Notes under the pieces: model-generated
What the model was told of the DNA's origin: nothing
The model's database searches: none
Seen by the model: the letters and a program-made list of their open reading frames with translations, nothing else
Part shown: one piece after another, positions 55,477-63,959 of the stretch
How the letters are laid out: each line of letters starts with the position of its first letter
Numbering within the stretch: position 1 is the stretch's first letter
Program-made: the position numbers and the translations under genes
Assembly: GCF_000483125.1 (NCBI RefSeq)
Contig: NZ_KI519553.1
Location: forward strand, 157,114 to 221,113
Reading direction: 5' to 3'
Length of the DNA: 64,000 bases
Source of the DNA: Atopobium fossor DSM 15642
GTDB lineage: Bacteria; Actinomycetota; Coriobacteriia; Coriobacteriales; Atopobiaceae

Positions 55477-55737
55477 GGTCTTTCATCAGGCTGTGGTTGC
55501 GGGTACTATAGGGTGCCCTAGTCCAAGGCAGACGAGGCCAAAAGGATCCACGTAAGCTTGAGTGTGCGCACTCAAGCGAGCATGGCTCGTCCTAGAAGTA
55601 AGTCGTACCGTCCGTAATAGGTAAGAGACATTCCGTCTCGCGGGCGAGAGGGTTAGTAGTAAGCATGTCGCGGCATGTGCGCAAACGCTCCAGTATGCGA
55701 GTGTGGGGTCAAATACCAGGTCAGCTGGTGGAAGACA
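55477..55737 (+). ncRNA. Large structured RNA, probable raiA-motif RNA
   Basis: About 260 bases, GC-rich against its flanks, with its own extended -10. The ends close on each other: 55478-55493 pairs with 55722-55736 in about 15 pairs with one bulge. Inside are clear hairpins: GCTTGAGTG-TGCG-CACTCAAGC (55556-55577), GAGC-ATG-GCTC (55578-55588) and GAGAC-ATTCC-GTCTC (55625-55639). A competing hairpin ACCAG-GTCAG-CTGGT (55715-55729) would break the closing stem. The raiA motif is a long conserved RNA of Firmicutes and Actinobacteria found near raiA/hpf and comF; here it lies between them. RNase P and tmRNA signatures are absent. The family name is inferred from context and architecture. Confidence 0.75.
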
Positions 55738-55768
55738 TTTGATTAAGCGAATATGTAAGGATTTTGTA

Positions 55769-56752
55769 ATGTATATAAAGCTGCGCTTCGTGTTTGCTGC
55801 AACGCTTGCTGCTGCCTGTGTAACTGGCTTAACCGGTTGTTCAATTCCGCTTGTGGGTGAAATTACTCAAACTTCCGTAACTGATGCCTATCAGACGCAG
55901 GTTAATGCATTATCTTCTCCTATTTCGGATGAGTCTTTAGTTACTCCTAAAACGCTTACTGTTGGGCTTACTGCAACAAGTAACATGGCTCCTTATGTCA
56001 CTGCTGCAGAGGGAAATGCTTATCAAGGTATAGATATTGACCTTGCCTCTGTCTTGGCAGAGCAGCTGGGTTTGCAGGTAAAATTTGTGAACGTATCCAG
56101 TACCGATGCACTTGGTCAGGATTGTGACATTGTGATGAATGTGGGGAAGGATAGCGCTTCATCTGACTTTAGCGTGGTGGGCAATTATACCGCTGCTGCT
56201 ACAGGCTTTTTTACCAAGGGTGAGGTTTCTACAGTCAAAGCAACAGATATTTCAGGCAAAAAGATTGGTGTACAAAGTGGTTCAGCCACTAAAACTATGC
56301 TCGAAGGTTCCTCCCTTAAAGTGGTAGAGCAGGAATACGAAAGTCTTAATGACGCTTTTGAAGGTCTCGAAAAGGGCGATGTAGACTTTGTTTTGTGCGA
56401 TGTTCGTCCAGGTTCTGCGCTTGCTCATACATATACAGACTTGTCATTTGCAGGTACCATTGACAGCCCCTCTTTTATGGGTATTGCTGTACTTGATTCC
56501 AATACAGAACTCAAAAGTGCTTTGGATACTGCTTATAAAACGGTTACCGATGCAGGCTTGCAAAAACTGATAAATACACGTTGGATTGGTAGCATGCCTT
56601 CGCTTTCTGAGCAAACTAAGGTCACCGATATTCTTCTCAATGTAAATAAGCCATCTACCAGTTCAAATGTAAACACTTCATCCACGAGCCTCCCTACAAC
56701 TTCTGATGTAAATGATGGATCTACTGCTGGATCTAATGCAGCAATTCTTTAA
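55769..56752 (+). CDS. Amino-acid-type ABC substrate-binding lipoprotein (SBP family 3)
   Basis: 327 residues. A signal peptide with lipobox LTGC is followed by a family 3 solute-binding domain: LTVGLTATSNMAPYV, YQGIDIDLASVLAEQLGL and GKKIGVQSGSATKTMLEGS, and VDFVLCDVRPG. The C-terminal tail is Ser/Thr/Asn-rich. ATG 55769 is placed by AAGGA. No permease or ATPase adjoins it, so it may serve an importer elsewhere. It may be transcribed together with the upstream RNA. Confidence 0.9.
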   Translation: MYIKLRFVFAATLAAACVTGLTGCSIPLVGEITQTSVTDAYQTQVNALSSPISDESLVTPKTLTVGLTATSNMAPYVTAAEGNAYQGIDIDLASVLAEQLGLQVKFVNVSSTDALGQDCDIVMNVGKDSASSDFSVVGNYTAAATGFFTKGEVSTVKATDISGKKIGVQSGSATKTMLEGSSLKVVEQEYESLNDAFEGLEKGDVDFVLCDVRPGSALAHTYTDLSFAGTIDSPSFMGIAVLDSNTELKSALDTAYKTVTDAGLQKLINTRWIGSMPSLSEQTKVTDILLNVNKPSTSSNVNTSSTSLPTTSDVNDGSTAGSNAAIL

Positions 56753-56856
56753 TTTTTAGCATATATAGCCCAATCGATTGTTGGATTGTTGCTTGAGGGT
56801 ACTTCTACCGAAATGGGTGAAACATCGCTCCAAATTTAGGGTACGTCTAAAGTAAG

Positions 56857-56885
56857 AAAATGCTTACATCCGAGTAAGCATTTTT
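56857..56885 (+). terminator. Intrinsic terminator after the lipoprotein gene
   Basis: AAAATGCTTAC and its complement form an 11-bp stem around ATCCGA, ending in five T. It separates the lipoprotein gene from hpf. Confidence 0.85.
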
Positions 56886-56905
56886 CAAAAGCTAGGAGGT
56901 ACATT

Positions 56906-57478
56906 ATGGTTGACATCAAAGTATCTGGTCGCAAAACTACCGTTACTGATGCTCTACATGAGACCGTAGTAGAGAAGATTGGCGACGCCCTGAAGGTTTT
57001 TGATATTTCTCCAATGTCTTGTGACGTTGTTTTACGTGTGGACAAAAATCCGTCTAATCCTCATGCACAATCGGTTGAGGTAACAGTTTTTGTTCGTGAT
57101 AACGTAGTGCGTGTAGTTGCTTCATCTGCAGATATGTATGCTGCTATCGATGAAGCTGCCAATAAGGTTTCTCGCCAACTCCGTAAGTACAAGACACGCG
57201 TTGTTGATCGTCGCCAGCGCGCAGCTGCTCCTGAATTTGAGCCTGAGATTTCGGATTTATCTGAACTCTTGGAGCCTGAGGATGACGAGCTTGTTCGTGA
57301 GAAAATTATTGATTTGACACCCATGACCGAGGAAGAGGCATTGGTTCAGACTGATCTTATCGGTCATGATTTTTATGTTTTTGAGAATGCAACCACAGGT
57401 TTGATTAACGTGGTATACCGTCGTCATAATGGCGGATATGGCATTATTAAGCCCAAGATTGAGGATGTACATGAGTAG
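56906..57478 (+). CDS. hpf: Ribosome hibernation-promoting factor, long form
   Basis: 190 residues. The N-terminal RaiA/YfiA domain (about 1-100; VSGRKTTVTDALHETV and RVDKNPSNPHAQSVEV) inactivates ribosomes. An acidic linker leads to the C-terminal dimerisation domain (about 135-190; IDLTPMTEEEALVQTDLIGH) found in long HPF, which joins 70S ribosomes into 100S. Start is ATG behind AGGAGG. The degV gene overlaps its stop. Confidence 0.95.
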   Translation: MVDIKVSGRKTTVTDALHETVVEKIGDALKVFDISPMSCDVVLRVDKNPSNPHAQSVEVTVFVRDNVVRVVASSADMYAAIDEAANKVSRQLRKYKTRVVDRRQRAAAPEFEPEISDLSELLEPEDDELVREKIIDLTPMTEEEALVQTDLIGHDFYVFENATTGLINVVYRRHNGGYGIIKPKIEDVHE

Positions 57479-58475
57479 TTCTTCCGAGACATCGTCCGGC
57501 TCTATTATGGATTTAGCAGGCGATGATATTGAGCGCTTTCACGCACGTAGAACCTGTCACATCATTGTAGATTCCTGCGCAGACTTTGATCCAGATGTGG
57601 CCTGCCAGCTGGGCGTAGAGGTTATTGAGTTTCCCTATGTTATAGATGGCGTTGAGTATTTTGATGGCAGCTGGAAGTCCATGACGGCTCATGAGTTTTA
57701 TGACCGCATGCGTAAAGGTGCTCGTGCAACAACATCGGCCGTAACACCTGGTCGTTACTTGGAAGTATTTACCAAAGCAGCTCAAAATGGTTTGCCCACA
57801 TTGTATATGGGCCTTACGGGTGGTCTGTCGTCCAGCATTGATGCTGCGCGGCAGGCCGCTGCTATGGTTAAAGAGCAATATCCAGATTTTGAACTCTATG
57901 TGTTGGACAATCTATGTCCCTCAGCTGCGGCGGAGCTTTTATCAATTGAAGTTGTACGCCTTGCTGGCAACGGTCTTTCTGCGCGTGAATTGTATGACTG
58001 GGCACGTGATGCACGCTACTTTATTCAGGGGTACTTTACACTAGATAATTTTGATACGCTTGCCGCTGGAGGTCGAATTCCTCCTGCAGCAGCGCAAGTT
58101 GGTGGCAAACTAGATATCAAGCCTGAGCTTTCTTATGACCTCAATGGTTCTCTTACTCTTCGTGGCATGTGTCGTGGCCGAAAAAAAGCTCTGCGTGCCA
58201 TCATTAAAGACTTTAAAGAGAACTACTCGCATGACTCTGCTTTGCCAATTGCTATTGCAACTTCGGATTCCGAGAAGGACGGCGACTGGATAGAAAAAGA
58301 AATTCGTAAGGAGCCTGGCTGCGAGGATGTTGTAATTATTCGCAGCCAAATTGGTCCTGTAATTGGTTCTCACGTAGGACCCGGTATGGTTGCACTGGTC
58401 TTTTGGGGTGGCGATCGTCGCGAGAAAATTTCGCTTACAGATCGTATTGCTCGCAAAATTAAAAAATCAAGCTAG
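57471..58475 (+). CDS. degV: DegV-family fatty-acid-binding protein
   Basis: About 334 residues. IIVDSCADFDPDVA, TSAVTPGRYLEVF and GLTGGLSSS are the DegV fatty-acid-head-group motifs. DegV/FakB proteins present fatty acids to the kinase FakA. ATG 57471 overlaps the hpf stop by eight bases; ATG 57507 is the alternative. An N-terminal Ser-rich run is unusual but short. Confidence 0.92.
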   Translation: MSSSSETSSGSIMDLAGDDIERFHARRTCHIIVDSCADFDPDVACQLGVEVIEFPYVIDGVEYFDGSWKSMTAHEFYDRMRKGARATTSAVTPGRYLEVFTKAAQNGLPTLYMGLTGGLSSSIDAARQAAAMVKEQYPDFELYVLDNLCPSAAAELLSIEVVRLAGNGLSARELYDWARDARYFIQGYFTLDNFDTLAAGGRIPPAAAQVGGKLDIKPELSYDLNGSLTLRGMCRGRKKALRAIIKDFKENYSHDSALPIAIATSDSEKDGDWIEKEIRKEPGCEDVVIIRSQIGPVIGSHVGPGMVALVFWGGDRREKISLTDRIARKIKKSS

Positions 58476-58490
58476 TATCGAGGGTAGTAC

Positions 58491-59528
58491 ATGGCACATG
58501 CAAAGATTGAACAAGTTGCTTTTATTGGTACCGGTATTATGGGTGCGCCTATTGCAGGTCATATTTTGGATGCAGGGTATAGCCTGACGGTTTACAACCG
58601 TACAAAGGATAAAGCACAAGAACTTATTGACCGTGGTGCTACTTGGGCATCTTCACCTGCGGAAGCTGCTAGTAAGGCAGATGTGGTCTTTACCATGTTG
58701 GGCTATCCCACAGATGTTGAGGATGTATATCTTGCAAGTGATGGCTTGCTTAAGGCTGCTAAAAAAGGTGCCTGGCTGGTAGATCTTACTACTTCGGCTC
58801 CAAGTCTCGCTCGTGATATTCATGATGCAGCAGAGGTTTTGGGCATGCATGCGTTTGATTGTCCTGTGACGGGCGGTCAGGCTGGTGCCAAAGCTGGTAC
58901 GCTTACCGCCATCGCAGGCATTTCTGAGGCTGATGCTGTTGCTGTTGCTCCCGTACTTGCAACTTTTACCAGCAAAATCTTTTACTTTGGTAGCTCTGGT
59001 AAGGGTCAGACTGCCAAGTTATGTAATCAGGTCTCTCTTGCTTCGTGCATGGTAGGTATGGCGGATGCTCTTGCCTTAGCCCAACAAAGTGGTTTGGATG
59101 TGCAGCAAATGCTGCACATGGTTGGTAGTGGTATGGGTTCTTCTCGTGCGCTGACCGAACTTGGGCCTAAGGCTGTGGAAGGTGACTATCGTCCTGGTTT
59201 TCTTAACGAGCACATGCGTAAGGATATCTCACTTGCATTAGCAGAAGGTCAGGATATGGATCTTGCTCTTCCTGGTGCTCAGACTGCGTACACTCTTTAC
59301 GATTTGCTCTGCCAGATTAAGGGTGCCCGTTTGGGCACACAGGCATTAGCTTTGCTCTATGCAGAAGAGGCTGATGCAGTAGCTGCTGGCTTGGACTGGT
59401 CGGTTTTGGATATAGAGGAAGAAGACGAGCCTGAGGCAGATCATGAGTGCAGCTGCGATCACAAGCATACTCACGAACATTGCCATAACCATACGCATGG
59501 CACACATTGCCATCATCACCAACACTAG
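58491..59528 (+). CDS. Beta-hydroxyacid dehydrogenase (HIBADH-like) with a His/Cys-rich C-terminal tail
   Basis: 345 residues. Rossmann motif GTGIMGAPIAGHIL, substrate-binding DCPVTGGQAGAKAGTL and catalytic Lys in AKLCNQVSLAS; the all-alpha C-terminal half ends at about residue 305. It then continues with an acidic run (EEEDEPEADH) and a tail of alternating His and Cys (HKHTHEHCHNHTHGTHCHHH). The family oxidises 3-hydroxy acids with NAD(P); the tail is an addition, likely to bind Zn, Ni or Cu. Start is ATG with a weak GAGGG site. Confidence 0.9.
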   Translation: MAHAKIEQVAFIGTGIMGAPIAGHILDAGYSLTVYNRTKDKAQELIDRGATWASSPAEAASKADVVFTMLGYPTDVEDVYLASDGLLKAAKKGAWLVDLTTSAPSLARDIHDAAEVLGMHAFDCPVTGGQAGAKAGTLTAIAGISEADAVAVAPVLATFTSKIFYFGSSGKGQTAKLCNQVSLASCMVGMADALALAQQSGLDVQQMLHMVGSGMGSSRALTELGPKAVEGDYRPGFLNEHMRKDISLALAEGQDMDLALPGAQTAYTLYDLLCQIKGARLGTQALALLYAEEADAVAAGLDWSVLDIEEEDEPEADHECSCDHKHTHEHCHNHTHGTHCHHHQH

Positions 59529-59539
59529 GAGCTTATAGC

Positions 59540-60058
59540 GTGGGCGATTCTTTGCAGCAAGCCGCAGGTAGTAACATTAGTTTTGCCGTTGCTATTGTCG
59601 CGTTAGTACTCTTTGTTTTTGGTACCGTTTTAGGCGAGCATCTGGCTGAGTCTTTTGGCTATAAACTCGTTACACGACGTGACTATGTACTGGCAAACAT
59701 TGCCTGGTTTGTGGGGGGTATTGCGCTATCCAGTATTGTGTGGGCAACGGGATGGACCACTTTAGCGGCATTTAGTTTTGGCATGATTGCTGGAGGTATG
59801 GCTGGCTTTAAAATTGCATTTGGTGAGTCTGTTGGCCCATGGAAGTTTGTAGACAAGTTCTTTAATACCAACAAACGTCATGTCGCTGCAGCAAACGATG
59901 CTCATGCAGATGCTCGTAGAGAAGCACGTCGTAAGTGGAAAGAAGGTAAGGGACCCGAACCTGAACTTATGAGTGTGCAACAGCCCTCCAACACACAACA
60001 GTCTTCTTACAAGAAGCAATCGGCTGGCTCCAATGCTAAAAAAGCTAAGAAAGGATAA
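59540..60058 (+). CDS. Membrane protein of unknown function, 172 residues
   Basis: Three likely membrane spans (about 13-34, 53-75 and 80-98). A hydrophilic C-terminus of about 70 residues is Lys/Arg- and Gln-rich and probably cytoplasmic. GTG 59540 is chosen because TAGGAG is eight bases before it; a longer frame would overlap the dehydrogenase tail. It begins 11 bases after the dehydrogenase gene. Family not recognised. Confidence 0.7.
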   Translation: MGDSLQQAAGSNISFAVAIVALVLFVFGTVLGEHLAESFGYKLVTRRDYVLANIAWFVGGIALSSIVWATGWTTLAAFSFGMIAGGMAGFKIAFGESVGPWKFVDKFFNTNKRHVAAANDAHADARREARRKWKEGKGPEPELMSVQQPSNTQQSSYKKQSAGSNAKKAKKG

Positions 60059-60066
60059 GCCTTTTC

Positions 60067-60843
60067 GTGGATGATATAACTCAAAGTTCCATGGCTGTAT
60101 TTATCGATTACGAGAATCTTGCGCTGGGCACAGGTAAGCGCAAGCGTAATGGTCATCAAGAACCCGGCCCTGCTCCCGAGGTTAAGCGTATTTTTGAGCG
60201 TCTTGTTGATAAGGGCAGAATTGTGGTAAAGCGTGCTTATTGCGATTGGCAACGCTTTGATACAGCGATAACGCCTTTGCATGAACTGGGCATTGAGCTT
60301 ATTGAGATTCCAGATCGTGCTTTTACCGGTAAAAACTCTGCAGATATTCGTTTAGCCGTAGATGCAGTAGAGATGTGTCTTAACCGTGAGCATATTGATA
60401 CTTTTGCTATTTTATCTGGCGATTCTGACTTCTCACCGCTGGTATCTAAGCTTAAGGAGTTTGGAAAGCAAGTAATTGGTGTAGGCATGAAGGCTTCTAC
60501 TAGTTCGCTTTTAGCAGAAAACTGCGATGAGTTCATGTATTACGAAGACATTATGAGCGCAGGTCGTATTCCCGACTTCACCGCCAAAGTTCCTGTTGAG
60601 AAGCACGAATGCTATCAACTTTTGTTTGAAACCATTGACGCCGTTCAATCAGAAAGTGACTCTGCTATTTTTGCATCGCAGCTTAAAAGCACGATGCGCC
60701 GCAAGCGCCCGCAATTCTCGGAACGTAGTTATGGTTATCGTAGTTTTACTAAGCTGCTTAACGAGGCAAGTTCGTATGGTTTTATTAAAATTCATACGGA
60801 TCAAAAGAGTGGAACAGCCGTTGTAGATGGCTTTTGCGAGTAA
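60067..60843 (+). CDS. NYN-domain protein with C-terminal OST-HTH/LOTUS-like domain
   Basis: 258 residues. The PIN-like NYN nuclease domain shows its acidic residues: AVFIDYENLALG, KNSADIRLAVDAV and ILSGDSDFSPLVSKL. A further segment GKQVIGVGMKASTSSLLAENCDEF is typical of LabA-like proteins. The C-terminal 75 residues (YGYRSFTKLLNEASSYGFIKI) match the OST-HTH RNA-binding pattern. It probably processes or binds RNA. Start is GTG 60067; the ribosome site is weak. Confidence 0.88.
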   Translation: MDDITQSSMAVFIDYENLALGTGKRKRNGHQEPGPAPEVKRIFERLVDKGRIVVKRAYCDWQRFDTAITPLHELGIELIEIPDRAFTGKNSADIRLAVDAVEMCLNREHIDTFAILSGDSDFSPLVSKLKEFGKQVIGVGMKASTSSLLAENCDEFMYYEDIMSAGRIPDFTAKVPVEKHECYQLLFETIDAVQSESDSAIFASQLKSTMRRKRPQFSERSYGYRSFTKLLNEASSYGFIKIHTDQKSGTAVVDGFCE

Positions 60844-60894
60844 AATCGCACATTCATGGGGTTATGAGGTACACGTTTGTAAGGGGATTTTAGT

Positions 60895-61461
60895 ATGTCT
60901 GATGTTTCGTCCGGACAAATTAAACAGCTTGTGGAAGCACTTTCGGGTTGTGTGCGTCGTGAGCGTCAAGAGGCAGCTCATGAGTTAGCTTTGGCTGCCA
61001 AACAGGATAGCTTGCTTGTGCGCGAGCATGTAGATGCATTGGTAGAAGCCTTGCATCTTCCAGAAGCTCAAACACGTTGGGAAGTCTTGGATGCTCTGTC
61101 CATCTTATGTGCTGAGAACCCCGATGAAGTAGCGGGTGCTTTTGCAGGTGCTGAAGAATCTTTATTTGACGAAGCATCTTCTACCGTGCGCTTGTCTGCA
61201 TTTCGTATGCTTACACGTGTGGGTGCTACATCACAGGAACGCTCCAAAAAGGCATGGCCTTTGTTGGATGAGGCTATTCAGTGCTTTCATGGCGATGCTG
61301 AGTATCGTGATATGTTGGCATGCTTGCTTGAGTTTGCGCAGGGAGACATTGCAGATGATGTGCGCGATGCCCTGGTAAATCGCGTAGCATTCGATGCAGA
61401 GTCTGCCCGTGGCTATATTAAGTCTTTCTCGGCAAATATTATTGATGCTGCAAAGAAATAA
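60895..61461 (+). CDS. HEAT-repeat-like helical protein
   Basis: 188 residues. Helical pairs of about 35-40 residues follow one another (EALSGCVRRERQEAAHELAL and VEALHLPEAQTRWEVLDALS and VRLSAFRMLTRVGATSQERS). No enzyme motif is seen. Start is ATG behind AAGGGG. It is probably a protein-binding scaffold and follows the NYN gene by 51 bases. Confidence 0.7.
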   Translation: MSDVSSGQIKQLVEALSGCVRRERQEAAHELALAAKQDSLLVREHVDALVEALHLPEAQTRWEVLDALSILCAENPDEVAGAFAGAEESLFDEASSTVRLSAFRMLTRVGATSQERSKKAWPLLDEAIQCFHGDAEYRDMLACLLEFAQGDIADDVRDALVNRVAFDAESARGYIKSFSANIIDAAKK

Positions 61462-61610
61462 ACAGACAAGCTTAAGACTCAAGAGGATTGCATAGAGGTT
61501 ATTCTCGCTTGACGGATGTTCATTAGAGCTACACCACATAGTATGGCCCTCGTGCTAGTCTTATGCATCGAGTAACGTTTATTGCACTATTTCTATCGAA
61601 AGGTACGTGT

Positions 61611-62471
61611 ATGACAGAGCTTGAAAAGAAGACTTCTGCACCTGCAAAGAAGTCTGTTTCTATGCCAGTTTGTATTACTGCATCTGTGATTGCTTTGGTT
61701 CTTGGTGGCGTTATTGGTCACTTTGCCTTTGGTTCTGCTGGTATGGCAAATAGCAAGACCATGTTTACCGAGAAGGAATTGGATACCGTTGTTGGTACCA
61801 TGACCTACGAAGGCAAGTCCGAAAGCATTACTGCTCGTGAGGCAATTGAGGCTACTACTTCCCTTGATGCTGCCAAGAATGATGATGGCAACTATAATGC
61901 CCCTTCTGCAGACAGTGTCCTTTCTGTTGCTCGCAACAAAGTGCTTGCTCAGGCAGTTGAGAAGGAAGGCATTACAATTTCCGATGACGATGTAAAGTCT
62001 TATGCTGAGTCTACTTTGGGCAGCAGTGATTATAAGACCCTGGCAACTCAGTATTCCATGACTGAGGACCAAGTAAAGAATCTTGTAAAGCAGTCTGCTG
62101 GCGTAAAGAAGCTTCACGACAAGATTGTGGACGCTAGCAATCTTGTTGCTCCTAGTGCACCTACCGCTCCTGCAGATGGTGATACCGCTGCTGCTTCTGC
62201 AGATTATGGTAAGTACATTATTGACCTGCTGGGCGATGAATGGGATGCCAGCAAGGGTGACTGGGCAAAGACTGATGGCGTTTATTTTGCTGCGCTTAAG
62301 AATGAGAACTTCAGCGCAGATTCTGCAACGTATGCACAGGCACAAGCCGCTTACTATGTTGCCTATCAGAAGTATTCTACCGAGTACACCAATGTCAACG
62401 CTAAGTGGACCGAGTATGTAAACGAGCGTCTTTCCAAGGCTTCCATCCAGGTTAATTCGCTTGCTTCTTAA
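61611..62471 (+). CDS. Membrane-anchored secreted protein, SurA-N-like
   Basis: 286 residues. A Lys-rich start leads into one membrane span (about 18-42), then an extracellular mainly helical domain with an alternation of charged and polar residues. Its region about 95-165 (ARNKVLAQAVEKEGITISDDDVKSYAES) resembles the N-terminal domain of SurA/PrsA foldases, but no PPIase domain follows. ATG 61611 is placed by GAAAGG. It may be a chaperone; function is not proven. Confidence 0.6.
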   Translation: MTELEKKTSAPAKKSVSMPVCITASVIALVLGGVIGHFAFGSAGMANSKTMFTEKELDTVVGTMTYEGKSESITAREAIEATTSLDAAKNDDGNYNAPSADSVLSVARNKVLAQAVEKEGITISDDDVKSYAESTLGSSDYKTLATQYSMTEDQVKNLVKQSAGVKKLHDKIVDASNLVAPSAPTAPADGDTAAASADYGKYIIDLLGDEWDASKGDWAKTDGVYFAALKNENFSADSATYAQAQAAYYVAYQKYSTEYTNVNAKWTEYVNERLSKASIQVNSLAS

Positions 62472-62515
62472 TGGTACATCTGGGTGCTCTGCATCTTGTG
62501 TATAACGCGTAGTAT

Positions 62516-62548
62516 AGAGACGAGGGTTTGGGCTCTCGTCTCTTTTTT
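62516..62548 (+). terminator. Intrinsic terminator before the DUF523-PNP gene
   Basis: AGAGACGAG and its complement form a nine-base stem around a ten-base loop, followed by TTTTTT. Confidence 0.9.
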
Positions 62549-62606
62549 GTAGCGCGAGCGTTTGGATATATGTTCTATAGTGCTAAGTAGTTTATAAGGA
62601 GTGCTT

Positions 62607-63797
62607 ATGCGTGCGCTTATCAGCAAATGTTTGTTGGGAGTGCCTTGTCGCTATGATGGGGGAGCTAAGCACTGCGATTTTGTAGCAAATTTTGCCAGTA
62701 AGGTGGATAAGCTGGTTGTTTGTCCAGAGCTTGCCGCACAGTTATCAGTGCCTCGTCCACCTGCAGAGCAACAGGGTTCGCGTGTAGTGTCCAAAGATGG
62801 AACAGATGTGACGCAGGCATTTGTGGATGGCGCACAACATGAGTTTGCCCGTTGCAATGATTTTAAGCCTCAGGTGGCAGTACTTAAGGCAAAAAGTCCC
62901 TCTTGCGGAGTGGATAGGGTCTTTGACGGAAGTTTTACAGGCAATTTAGTTTCAGGTGATGGAATATTTACTCAACTACTAAAACAGGAGGGGATTTGCG
63001 TGGTTACAGAAGAAGTCCTACAAGATATTAAGCCCTCGGTCGAGCATCCAGTTGCCATCATGTTAGGCACTGGTTTAGGCCATTTGGCAAGTTTGGTAAC
63101 ACCTGTTCGTCGTATTGACTATCGTGATATTGATGGCTTTCCTATGGCGGCAGAGCCGGTAAGTGGGCATAAGTTTGAGGCAACTATTGGTACAGTAGAT
63201 GGTGTGCCTGTTGTAGTGTATCCCGGTAGAATTCATCTGTACCAAGGGTATAGCGCAAGCGAGGTTGTGTCACTTGTACGTCATGCACATCGCTTGGGCT
63301 GTAAGGATATTATCTTTGCCTGTGCTACCGGTGCTGTGTCTGGTAACGCTACACCTGGTCTAGGTGTTCTAACAGATCATATTAATCTGACAGGTGCAAA
63401 TCCTCTTGCCAATAAGGATATGTTACGAGATCTTGATACACCTTTTGTGGGCATGCAAAATGCGTACTCTTCCTACTTGCGCTGTTTGGCTCTTGGCGTT
63501 GCAGAAGATTTGGGAATTAAGCTGCAAGAGGGTGTTTATGCGGGCACACTTGGTCCAAGTTTTGAAACTGTTGCAGAGGTTAATGCGCTGCGAGCCTTTG
63601 GTGTGAGTTATGTGGGTATGTCCACGGTGTGCGAAGTTATTATGGCTCATGCGCTGGATATGAACGTGCTTGGACTCACATTAGCTACTAATGAGGCCGG
63701 AGATCCCACGGTTGACCATGAGACCATCCGTATGCAGGCCGAGAAACACGCGGATAATTTTGAGCGCTTGGTTCGTGGTATTCTCCACTTGTTGTAG
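62607..63797 (+). CDS. Fusion of DUF523 and a purine nucleoside phosphorylase-type domain
   Basis: 396 residues. Residues 1 to about 140 are DUF523 (SKCLLGVPCRYDGG, CPELA, KAKSPSCG), a small Cys-rich domain of unknown function. Residues about 145-396 are a PNP/MTA phosphorylase domain: MLGTGLGHLA, YPGRIHLYQGY, DHINLTGANPL and GTLGPSFETVAE, with MSTVCEVIMA. The usual TNAAGG is replaced by CATGAVSGN, and Pro of MSTVPE is Cys. It should act in purine salvage, but substrate is uncertain. ATG 62607 is placed by AAGGAG. Confidence 0.9.
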   Translation: MRALISKCLLGVPCRYDGGAKHCDFVANFASKVDKLVVCPELAAQLSVPRPPAEQQGSRVVSKDGTDVTQAFVDGAQHEFARCNDFKPQVAVLKAKSPSCGVDRVFDGSFTGNLVSGDGIFTQLLKQEGICVVTEEVLQDIKPSVEHPVAIMLGTGLGHLASLVTPVRRIDYRDIDGFPMAAEPVSGHKFEATIGTVDGVPVVVYPGRIHLYQGYSASEVVSLVRHAHRLGCKDIIFACATGAVSGNATPGLGVLTDHINLTGANPLANKDMLRDLDTPFVGMQNAYSSYLRCLALGVAEDLGIKLQEGVYAGTLGPSFETVAEVNALRAFGVSYVGMSTVCEVIMAHALDMNVLGLTLATNEAGDPTVDHETIRMQAEKHADNFERLVRGILHLL

Positions 63798-63874
63798 TGC
63801 CTAGAAGCACTTAATGCAGTTTGTGATAAGACCTTGCATGAAGAGCAATTTATACGTATAGTTATCAGTCGCAC

Positions 63875-63950
63875 GCCAGCTTAGCTCAGTTGGTAGAGCA
63901 CCGCTCTCGTAAAGCGGGGGTCGCAGGTTCAAGTCCCGTAGCTGGCTCCA
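63875..63950 (+). tRNA. tRNA-Thr (anticodon CGU)
   Basis: A full cloverleaf of 76 bases with encoded CCA. Acceptor GCCAGCT/AGCTGGC; D arm GCTC/GAGC; anticodon stem CCGCT/AGCGG with loop CTCGTAA (CGU); T loop TTCAAGT. The T stem GCAGG/CCCGT has an A-C mismatch at its middle pair. It decodes ACG. Confidence 0.93.
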
Positions 63951-63959
63951 TATTTATGC

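Noticed and set aside
55477..55737. RNase P RNA or tmRNA
   Set aside because: The late segment GGGGTCAAATACC recalls part of RNase P, but the invariant GAGGAAAGTCC and ACAGAA elements are missing, and there is no tmRNA-like tag frame or tRNA-like ends.
58491..59528. His-rich tail as a frameshift artefact
   Set aside because: The tail continues in the enzyme's frame up to a stop, and the next gene's ribosome site follows directly. It is kept as real, pending comparison.
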